Shown here in pieces: positions 1-5,271 of a stretch of DNA of 8,907 nucleotides. Position 1 is the stretch's first letter, and every line of letters begins with the position of its first letter. The stretch lies in the NCBI GenBank assembly GCA_014796735.1, contig JAAVIG010000177.1, positions 1 through 8,907 of the forward strand, in the 5' to 3' direction. The notes under the pieces were generated by a model. It had not been told where the DNA came from. It worked only from the letters and a program-made list of their open reading frames with translations, and searched no databases. Source of the DNA: Oscillospiraceae bacterium. GTDB lineage: Bacteria > Bacillota > Clostridia > Oscillospirales > Ruminococcaceae. The translations under genes and the position numbers were made by a program.

Positions 1-623
1 GCGACGCAATCCTTTTCGGCGGTATTGTCGCTGATATGACAGTGAACAATGCTGTTTCCCAGCGCTTTCAGAATATCAAAGGGATCAATTTCGCTTCTTA
101 TCGCCTGTTTAACGTCAAGAACAAATTTACATTCATCACCGAGCTGTTTTTTCATCTGCCGCAAAAATTCCAAGCTTCCGCTCCTGCAATAGCTGACGTT
201 TTCCTGTGCCACCGTCACTCCAAAGGTTTTCCCCAGCTCATATAAAGCCGTATATCTTTCAAAATAAAGCTTTTCGGAGCAATCCGCACTCTTTAACGCA
301 CCGTGAAGCACAAATATCCTCGCACCAAGCTCGTTCATTATCTCAAAATACCGCTTATATGTCTCCATTATGTCTGCATAGCGTCTTTTATAGTTACCGA
401 AAAGAGACATGGTTTCCACCGCGCTTGTATAGGGGTGAACAGAGATCACATCGGAACCGCTTTCCCTGATTATCCGCCTGATATCTTCATATATATCCCC
501 GCGCAGCTCACAGTCTGCATTAAAGAAAATCTCAAAATTGCCTATCCCGATTTCACAGAGACGGCGAAGAGCTTTCTCTGTTTCCTCGGGATAAAGGCAA
601 GCAGTTGAAACTCCTATTTTCAT
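1..623 (-). CDS. Sugar phosphate isomerase/epimerase-like TIM-barrel protein, C-terminus cut by window edge
   Basis: The frame opens at ATG 621-623 and runs without a stop for 207 codons to the left edge, so the C-terminal end is missing. AAAGGAG at 632-638, 8 bases upstream, supports this start. The protein begins MKIGVSTACLYPEET and alternates beta strands and helices like the xylose-isomerase-like TIM barrel / AP endonuclease 2 family. Residues placed like the family's divalent-metal ligands are visible: Glu141 in VAQENVS, Asp170 in FVLDVKQA and His196 in HCHISDN. His63 (SVHPY) and His107 (VLHGA) are further strand-end histidines expected near the active site. A last Glu ligand would lie outside the window. 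Members isomerise or epimerise sugars or sugar derivatives, or act on related polyols. The substrate cannot be told from this part. It sits alone downstream of secDF, separated by a terminator and palindromic repeats, so it is probably transcribed separately. Confidence 0.85.
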   Translation of the reverse strand, partial: MKIGVSTACLYPEETEKALRRLCEIGIGNFEIFFNADCELRGDIYEDIRRIIRESGSDVISVHPYTSAVETMSLFGNYKRRYADIMETYKRYFEIMNELGARIFVLHGALKSADCSEKLYFERYTALYELGKTFGVTVAQENVSYCRSGSLEFLRQMKKQLGDECKFVLDVKQAIRSEIDPFDILKALGNSIVHCHISDNTAEKDCV

Positions 624-720
624 TCGGTTTTCTCCTTTCTCTCCGAATATATCGAGCGATTGTAAAACTCAAAAATTGCAGCATTATCAGGGGCTAAAAA
701 TTTTGTAATTATATTTTTTC

Positions 721-826
721 AACGCCCGAAGCGGCGGCTTCGCATGGATGCGAATCGGCGTCTGCCCAAAGTGCCGACAAGGATGTCGGCACCCATAGCA
801 GACGCTTAGTTGCCTGCTTCTGCGTT
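721..826. repeat. Compound palindromic element with imperfect terminal inverted repeats, possible MITE-like or interspersed repeat
   Basis: The ends are imperfect inverted repeats: AACGC, GAAGC, GGC at 721-735 pair with GCC, GCTTC, GCGTT at 812-826 (13 pairs, two small bulges). Inside is a 6-bp hairpin at 739-754 (TTCGCA/TGCGAA). Next to it is a long one at 758-805: outer stem GCGTCTGC/GCAGACGC, a 5x5 internal loop, then a perfect 9-bp stem GTGCCGACA/TGTCGGCAC with loop AGGA. The whole thus folds as a three-way junction. A local hairpin at 727-742 (CGAAGC/GCTTCG) competes with this fold. The 9-mer TGTAATTAT stands on both sides (704-712 and 830-838). No coding capacity is seen. The compact size, terminal repeats and lack of a gene fit a small non-autonomous mobile or interspersed repeat. 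Family identity is not known from the sequence. Confidence 0.55.
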
Positions 827-863
827 AGCTGTAATTATTCACTTTAGGTGGCTTTGCCCCCTC

Positions 864-945
864 GCGGAGCTAAAGCTCCGCTTCACCCCCGCTTCCTTTT
901 TGTAACACAAAAAGGAAGCGAAAAAGGTACTTGCGGCTTCGCCGC
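864..945. repeat. Cluster of three hairpins next to the compound element
   Basis: Three palindromes follow one another. The first is GCGGAGCT/AGCTCCGC at 864-881. The second is a perfect 14-bp stem at 890-920 (CGCTTCCTTTTTGT on one side, loop AAC). The third is GCGGC-TTC-GCCGC at 933-945, followed on the plus strand by a T-rich run. The 10-mer GCGGCTTCGC in the last hairpin (933-942) also occurs in the neighbouring element at 734-743. The plus-strand T-run after 945 could make the last hairpin terminator-like on that strand, but no plus-strand gene precedes it. The cluster may be part of the same repeat unit as 721-826 or a second repeat beside it. Confidence 0.5.
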
Positions 946-1000
946 TTTCATTTTTTTCGAAATTGCTTACATTACCCGAAAAATCGCAAGCTAAAAACCC

Positions 1001-1038
1001 ACAAAAACAATCAGAACCCAACAAAGGTCGGGTTCTGA
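1001..1038 (-). terminator. Intrinsic terminator of secD-secF
   Basis: Eight bases after the secF stop codon the minus strand reads TCAGAACCC, a 10-base loop, then GGGTTCTGA (9-bp perfect stem, 1011-1038), followed by TTGTTTTTGT. The position, stem and U-rich tail fit a rho-independent terminator closing the secDF transcript. Confidence 0.7.
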
Positions 1039-1045
1039 AAAAACA

Positions 1046-1987
1046 TTATTTCTTTTCGATAGCCTTCTTTTCCTTATGAAGCTGCCACGATACCCACATA
1101 GAGCCCGACATGAACACAGAGGAGTAGAAGCCCGCTATAAGACCTATCAGCAGAGGGAACGCAAAGCTGATGATCGAGTTAACACCGCATACATAAGCAA
1201 CAACGCATATAGCCAACGCCGCAAACGCGGTGGTAATGGTAGTGTTGACAGAACGTGTCATTGTCTGTGACACACTGGTGTTCATTAACTCGACCAAGCC
1301 CATTCTTTTGCCGTAAAGGGTCCTGTTCTCACGTATTCTGTCGTAGGTTACTATCGTATTGTTGATAGAATAACCGAGGATAGTAAGAACGACCGCCATA
1401 AAGTTTGCGTCCAAAGGCAAGCGGAAGAAAATAAAGGAAGCAAATACTATTATTATATCATGCATAAGCGCGACCAAAGCAAAGAAGCCCGCCGACAAGC
1501 CTCCTATTTTCTTAAAGCGGAAAGCAATGTAAATTACCAAGAGTACAAACGAGAAAATAACCGCCACAAGGCACTTTACAAAGAATTTCCAGCCCGATGT
1601 GGGGCTTACGTCCTGGCTGTTCAGGCGTTCAAGCTGATTTGCGCTGAACTTTTCCATAAGACCTGCCGACATATCGTTGAGAACATCGGCGGTAAGCCCG
1701 TCGTTTGAAGCGTAAGAAAGAGTTACGTTATCCGTAGATGAATTCAGTGATGAACCGGTGGAAACATTTACCGTACCGTATCCGTATTCTTCGGCGGCAG
1801 ACTTAAGAGCGGCCGTGTCCAAATCGCCCGTATAGCTGTAAGTGATAAGGGTACCGCCTTTAAACTCTATATCCACCTCGATCCCCGCCACAAGAGCGAC
1901 TATCAGAGCCGCCACAGCGATCACGATAGGGATAATAAAGAAAACTTTTCTCTTTCCGTAGATGTCCCATACTTTTTTCTTATTCAT
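1046..1987 (-). CDS. secF: Protein translocase subunit SecF
   Basis: SecF, 313 residues, pairs with SecD to form the proton-driven accessory motor of the SecYEG channel in the cytoplasmic membrane. It helps pull exported proteins outward. The sequence shows the SecF layout: one span at about 14-36, the extracytoplasmic domain (IEFKGGT at 40-46 and on to about 130), then five spans between about 135 and 301. Family motifs are LGYSINNTIVTYDRIREN (204-221) and TRSVNTTITT (244-253). The usual Asp of the GYSIND motif is Asn210 here, while the motor Arg (Arg245) is kept. The ATG at 1985-1987 is chosen because GGAGG at 1996-2000 lies 8 bases upstream. An in-frame GTG three codons earlier overlaps that site and is unlikely. 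The start overlaps the end of secD by 8 bases, so the two are probably translationally coupled. Length is normal for a separate SecF. Confidence 0.96.
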   Translation of the reverse strand: MNKKKVWDIYGKRKVFFIIPIVIAVAALIVALVAGIEVDIEFKGGTLITYSYTGDLDTAALKSAAEEYGYGTVNVSTGSSLNSSTDNVTLSYASNDGLTADVLNDMSAGLMEKFSANQLERLNSQDVSPTSGWKFFVKCLVAVIFSFVLLVIYIAFRFKKIGGLSAGFFALVALMHDIIIVFASFIFFRLPLDANFMAVVLTILGYSINNTIVTYDRIRENRTLYGKRMGLVELMNTSVSQTMTRSVNTTITTAFAALAICVVAYVCGVNSIISFAFPLLIGLIAGFYSSVFMSGSMWVSWQLHKEKKAIEKK

Positions 1988-3377
1988 TGTTAGCACCTCC
2001 GTAAAGAGCAGGCTTTCTGAACGCCTTGAAATCTGCCAGAGAAGCTGTCATGAGCCTTGAAAGCAGAATACCGAACAGGAAGTTCAGAATAACGCCCACT
2101 GCCAAAGTATAGCCGAAGGAGTAAATAGTACCCTCGGTAGAGGCACCGAACCAAACAAAGATAGGCGTAAGAATGGTTGACCAAAAGCTGTCGCTTGTAC
2201 CGAACGCGCCCATCAGTATAAAAGCTACGATGACCATTGTGATATTGCCGTCAAAAATAGCGGAGAAAGCGCGCTTGTAGCCGATACGGATAGCGCCGTT
2301 CACCGACTTGCCCGCATACAACTCCTCCTTGATACGCTCAGCGGTGATAACATTGGCGTCAACGCCCATACCAAGCGCGAGAATGATACCCGCGATACCG
2401 GGGATCGTAAGGGTAAAGCTTTCATTAAAGCCGAAAAATCCAGTAATAGCCGCAAATGTACCCGCAGCCTGTCCGATAAGGGCAATGGAAGCCACGAAAC
2501 CGGGTAGACGGTATTTTGCTATCATAAATATAACGATAAAGGCAAATCCGATCAAACCCGCTATAGCCATAGCGTCTCTCGCGCCCTCGCCGAGGCTGGG
2601 GCTGATTGTGCTGAAGTTTGCGGTAACAAGGTTAAAGGGCAGTGCGCCGCCGTTGATCTTGTCTGCCAATGCCTTAGCGGTTTCCGCGGTAAAGCTGCCG
2701 CTGATAGTAGCCGAGCCGTCGGCAATGTGTGCGGAAACGGTGGGCTCCGAGATCATATTGTCGTCCATCCATATGGAAATTGTGCCATTTGTCGCGCTGA
2801 GTCTTTCGGTAGCCTCGGAAAACGCCGTAACACCCGAATCCTTAAGCTCCAAAGATACCTGATATTCCTTTTCCTGCGTGTTGTAATACGCTCTCGCGCT
2901 TTCAACGTCGGAACCGTTCAGAACCAAAGGAAGATCCTCATAGGTCTGATCCGCGCCGATGCTGCTGCTTTTTCCCTCACGGAAAGAAAGCATAGCAGTC
3001 TCGCCAAGCTCTTTAACAGCCGCTTCGGGGTCGAAATCGGTGTCCTCCGACTGCCACGGGAAGCGCACAATTATCTGATGAGTGGAATAATCCACATACA
3101 GATCGTAATCGGTGATATTGTTGTTGAGCATACGTGTCTCAATGACCGACCTTGCTGCGTCCATCTGATACTGGTCGGCCTCGTAGCCCTCGGGAGGGGT
3201 AAAGGTAACGTCAACGCCGCCTCTTATATCAATACCCCAGCGGATATCCGACAACCCGCGGATCCATGTAGTGGTTATATCTCCGTAATAGGTATGAACA
3301 CCTATGGAAGCCAGAAGGGCAAACACGATGATAAGACCTGCCACTACAAAGAAAACGGGCTTTTTAACTCTTTTCAA
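1980..3377 (-). CDS. secD: Protein translocase subunit SecD
   Basis: SecD, 465 residues, is the larger half of the SecDF motor that uses the proton gradient to aid Sec-dependent export. Visible parts in order are a first span (8-27), the motif RWGIDIRGGVDVTF (46-59), the extracytoplasmic P1 domain, the conserved block ISEPTVSAHIADGSATISG (209-227) leading to GGALPFNL (243-250), and five further spans from about 268 to 444. The motif GMGVDANVITAERIKEEL (336-353) contains Asp340, the conserved proton-path acid. About 20 residues (roughly 395-416, SFWSTILTPIFVWFG) are extra between the last two spans compared with the short GPV-type link I know from typical SecD. The start is TTG (3375-3377). 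A stop codon directly precedes it in frame, and GGAG at 3388-3391 lies 10 bases upstream. It is shorter than the enterobacterial protein, as is usual in Clostridia. It is the first gene of the secD-secF operon. Confidence 0.96.
   Translation of the reverse strand: MKRVKKPVFFVVAGLIIVFALLASIGVHTYYGDITTTWIRGLSDIRWGIDIRGGVDVTFTPPEGYEADQYQMDAARSVIETRMLNNNITDYDLYVDYSTHQIIVRFPWQSEDTDFDPEAAVKELGETAMLSFREGKSSSIGADQTYEDLPLVLNGSDVESARAYYNTQEKEYQVSLELKDSGVTAFSEATERLSATNGTISIWMDDNMISEPTVSAHIADGSATISGSFTAETAKALADKINGGALPFNLVTANFSTISPSLGEGARDAMAIAGLIGFAFIVIFMIAKYRLPGFVASIALIGQAAGTFAAITGFFGFNESFTLTIPGIAGIILALGMGVDANVITAERIKEELYAGKSVNGAIRIGYKRAFSAIFDGNITMVIVAFILMGAFGTSDSFWSTILTPIFVWFGASTEGTIYSFGYTLAVGVILNFLFGILLSRLMTASLADFKAFRKPALYGGANNE
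1996..2000 (-). promoter_or_regulatory. Ribosome binding site of secF inside secD
   Basis: GGAGG on the minus strand lies within the last codons of secD, 8 bases before ATG 1985-1987. It decides the secF start in favour of this ATG over the in-frame GTG at 1994-1996. It also implies that translating ribosomes finishing secD pass over it. Confidence 0.8.
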
Positions 3378-3416
3378 TTAAATTTCACTCCGTTCCTGTT
3401 TTTTCAATTTCCGTTA

Positions 3417-3464
3417 CGGCTTAACGCAGGCTGTAATAAAAAATACAAGCCCTCCGCCAAGCCG
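3417..3464 (-). promoter_or_regulatory. Foldable leader of the secD-secF mRNA
   Basis: Within the roughly 100-base leader between the promoter and the secD start, the minus strand can fold into a two-part stem. The outer pairing is CGGCTT (3459-3464) with AAGCCG (3417-3422). The inner pairing is AGGGCTTGTA (3444-3453) with TACAGCCT (3428-3435), with two bulges, over an AT-rich loop. No U-run follows, so it is not a terminator, and it matches no riboswitch I recognise. It may affect initiation at the weak TTG start or mRNA stability. Confidence 0.35.
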
Positions 3465-3484
3465 ATTAAAAAATAACCTAATAT

Positions 3485-3513
3485 ATTATAGATGAATTTT
3501 CCCGATAAGTCAA
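3485..3513 (-). promoter_or_regulatory. Sigma-A promoter of secD-secF
   Basis: On the minus strand TTGACT (3508-3513) and a perfect TATAAT (3485-3490) are separated by exactly 17 bases. This near-consensus promoter would start RNA near 3478, leaving about 100 bases of leader before the secD TTG codon. It is consistent with constitutive, strong expression of a housekeeping export gene. Confidence 0.85.
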
Positions 3514-3602
3514 GAAGTTTCAGCTATTTTTCATAAGTTTTTGTATAAAAACCTTAAAATATAAGAAATACCGCAATTTTTTAAATCAGATTTGATCACC
3601 GT

Positions 3603-5042
3603 CTAAACCGAAAGCTCGGATTTTTCGCCCAAAACGTCCCTGTTGGCGTCAAGCACGGGCCTGATACATTCGGCAATAAAGCTGTCAACCTGCTGCGCGC
3701 TTCTTCCCGTATAATTTTCGGGCTTAAGCACCGCCTCGATCTCCTCCTTGGTTATCATAAAGACCGGGTCGGCGGCTATGCGGTCAACAAGATCGTTTTC
3801 TCCGCCGTCCTCCTTGACCACTTTTGACGCGGCAATGCTGTGAGTGCGCAAAGCCTCGTGAAGCTCCTGCCTGTTACCGCCCTTTTCCACCGCTCTCATC
3901 ATAATGTTTTCGGTAGCCATAAAGGGCAGCTCCTTCATCACTCTGGCTCTTATCGATTTTTCGTAAACCACAAGCCCGTCGGTAACGTTTATCATAATAT
4001 TCAGAATAGCGTCTGTCGCAAGGAAAGCCTCCGCAACCGCGATCCTCTTGTTGGCGCTGTCGTCGAGAGTTCTTTCAAACCATTGCGTTGCGCTGGTAAA
4101 AGCGGGGTTAAGCGAGTCTATCATTACGTATCGCGCAAGAGAGGTGATCCTCTCGGAGCGCATGGGGTTGCGCTTGTAGGGCATTGCCGAGGAACCGATC
4201 TGATGCGCCTCAAAAGGCTCCTCCATTTCCTTGAAGCTTGCTAAAATACGCAGATCGTTGCTGAATTTGGAGCAGCTTGCCGCTATTCCCGCCAGCACGT
4301 TTACGATCATTGTATCTATTTTTCTCGAATAGGTCTGTCCGCTTACGGGAACGCACTTTTCAAAGCCCATTTCCTCCGCGATCATCTTTTCCAGCTTATC
4401 TATTTTTTCACCGTCGCCGCCGAATAATTCAACAAAGCTTGCCTGAGTACCGGTAGTTCCCTTTTGCCCTAACAGCTTAAGATTGTTCATTCGGTACTCC
4501 AAGTCCTCCAAGTCCATCAAAAGCTCGTTCATCCACAGCGTCGCGCGCTTTCCGACAGTGGTAAGCTGCGCGGGCTGCAAGTGGGTGTAAGCAAGACAGG
4601 GCATGCTCTTGTACTTTTCGGCAAAGTCCGCAAGGTTGGCGAGCACGTTCACAAGCTTTCTGTGAACGATCCTCATTGCGTCCCTCATTATTATAATATC
4701 GGTGTTGTCGCCCACATAGCATGAGGTAGCTCCAAGGTGAATGACACCCGCCGCGTCGGGGCAAACCTTGCCGTAGGCGTACACATGAGACATTACGTCA
4801 TGGCGCACCTCTTTTTCCCTTGCTTCCGCCACCGCAAAATCTATGTTATCCACATTTGCTTCAAGCTGATCCACCTGTTCCTGCGTAATATTAAGTCCAA
4901 GCTTCATTTCCGCCCTTGCCAGCGCCACCCAGAGGCGGCGAAAGGTGCCGAATTTTTTCTGCTGAGAAAAAACATACTGCATTTCTTCGCTTGCGTATCT
5001 GGTGCAAAGCGGACTTTCATAGCTGTTGTAATCTCTTGACAT
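3603..5042 (-). CDS. purB: Adenylosuccinate lyase
   Basis: This cytoplasmic enzyme of purine synthesis cleaves SAICAR to AICAR plus fumarate, and adenylosuccinate to AMP plus fumarate. It belongs to the fumarase/aspartase superfamily. The 479-residue product resembles the roughly 480-residue animal-like type more than the roughly 430-residue Bacillus type: note HLGATSCYVGDNTD (102-115) and YTHLQPAQLTTVGKR (152-166). His154 in the latter is the expected general acid, and the superfamily signature GSSAMPYKRNP (283-293) carries the mobile-loop serine and the lysine. The start is ATG 5040-5042, four bases after AGGAGG (5047-5052). A longer frame from TTG 5061 would run through that site and is rejected. 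The gene stands alone with its own promoter. No convincing terminator follows it before the secD promoter. Conserved catalytic residues are present, so it should be active. Confidence 0.96.
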   Translation of the reverse strand: MSRDYNSYESPLCTRYASEEMQYVFSQQKKFGTFRRLWVALARAEMKLGLNITQEQVDQLEANVDNIDFAVAEAREKEVRHDVMSHVYAYGKVCPDAAGVIHLGATSCYVGDNTDIIIMRDAMRIVHRKLVNVLANLADFAEKYKSMPCLAYTHLQPAQLTTVGKRATLWMNELLMDLEDLEYRMNNLKLLGQKGTTGTQASFVELFGGDGEKIDKLEKMIAEEMGFEKCVPVSGQTYSRKIDTMIVNVLAGIAASCSKFSNDLRILASFKEMEEPFEAHQIGSSAMPYKRNPMRSERITSLARYVMIDSLNPAFTSATQWFERTLDDSANKRIAVAEAFLATDAILNIMINVTDGLVVYEKSIRARVMKELPFMATENIMMRAVEKGGNRQELHEALRTHSIAASKVVKEDGGENDLVDRIAADPVFMITKEEIEAVLKPENYTGRSAQQVDSFIAECIRPVLDANRDVLGEKSELSV

Positions 5043-5077
5043 AGTGCCTCCTGTTTTAAGCAATTTCTACAAACAGC

Positions 5078-5106
5078 ATTTTACCACATTTTGCCGCAAA
5101 ATGCAA
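5078..5106 (-). promoter_or_regulatory. Promoter of purB
   Basis: On the minus strand TTGCAT (5101-5106) and TAAAAT (5078-5083) are 17 bases apart. TGG directly before the -10 box makes it an extended -10. RNA would start near 5071, giving a leader of about 30 bases, too short for a riboswitch. Confidence 0.75.
5087..5103. promoter_or_regulatory. Palindrome inside the purB promoter, candidate operator
   Basis: CATTTTGC-C-GCAAAATG is a perfect 8-bp inverted repeat with a one-base centre (plus strand). It occupies most of the spacer and the edge of the -35 box of the purB promoter. This is the position expected of a repressor site. It is not the PurBox of Bacillus PurR nor clearly the enterobacterial PurR site. 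AT-rich palindromes of this size can also arise by chance. Confidence 0.4.
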
Positions 5107-5157
5107 GACGGCGGATAAAATTTAAAGAAAAAACGTGTCGGATGCCTATAAAACTTT

Positions 5158-5210
5158 AAAAAAGCGTAATTCCCGCGCCGTACAAGTGTTTCTTGCACGG
5201 CGCGGAAATT
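5158..5210 (-). terminator. Intrinsic terminator of the sigma/membrane-partner operon
   Basis: Read on the minus strand, CCGCGCCGT pairs with ACGGCGCGG (9 bp, 5173-5205). The stem is extended inward by CAAG/CTTG past one mismatch, and outward by AATT/AATT past one mismatch (5168-5210). Five bases later comes a run of six T (5158-5163). It lies about 60 bases after the stop of the partner gene and separates that operon from purB. Confidence 0.8.
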
Positions 5211-5271
5211 AAAAATTTAACCAAAGGAAAATAAAACTACTCCGTTAATCTGCAAATCACAGCACCAAAAA

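Larger units (their letters stand above)
624..1045. other. Gene-free gap of 422 bases, rich in palindromes
   Basis: This is the longest gap in the window. Read on the minus strand it starts after secF with an intrinsic terminator (1001-1038). A cluster of three perfect or near-perfect hairpins follows at 864-945, then the compound element at 721-826, then about 75 AT-rich bases leading to the ribosome binding site of the TIM-barrel gene. That last stretch should hold the promoter of the TIM-barrel gene, but I find only weak matches (for example TTGAGT and TATATT with a 15-base spacer), so I do not place one. A minus-strand frame at 839-1024 is open only because it runs through the hairpins. 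It has no ribosome binding site or family resemblance and is not called as a gene. Confidence 0.8.

Noticed and set aside
646..720. Promoter of the TIM-barrel gene
   Set aside because: Only weak box pairs with poor spacing were found (TTGAGT with TATATT at 15 bases; TTGAAA without a matched -10), so none could be placed.
721..945. CRISPR array
   Set aside because: The palindromes differ in sequence and spacing. There is no regularly repeated unit with unique spacers, and no cas gene is visible.
839..1024. 61-residue minus-strand open frame in the secF/TIM-barrel gap
   Set aside because: It runs through hairpins and the secF terminator, has no ribosome binding site, and has a low-complexity, repeat-derived sequence.
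2308..3476. Long plus-strand open frames of 184 and 249 codons
   Set aside because: They are opposite secD, whose family identity is certain. They have no family resemblance and no ribosome binding site, and arise from codon bias on the other strand.
5043..5063. Longer purB start at TTG 5061-5063
   Set aside because: The added codons translate the Shine-Dalgarno sequence AGGAGG itself. The ATG at 5040-5042 gives the normal N-terminus.
5043..5157. Purine or other riboswitch ahead of purB
   Set aside because: The promoter at 5078-5106 leaves only about 30 bases of leader, and no conserved riboswitch core is visible.
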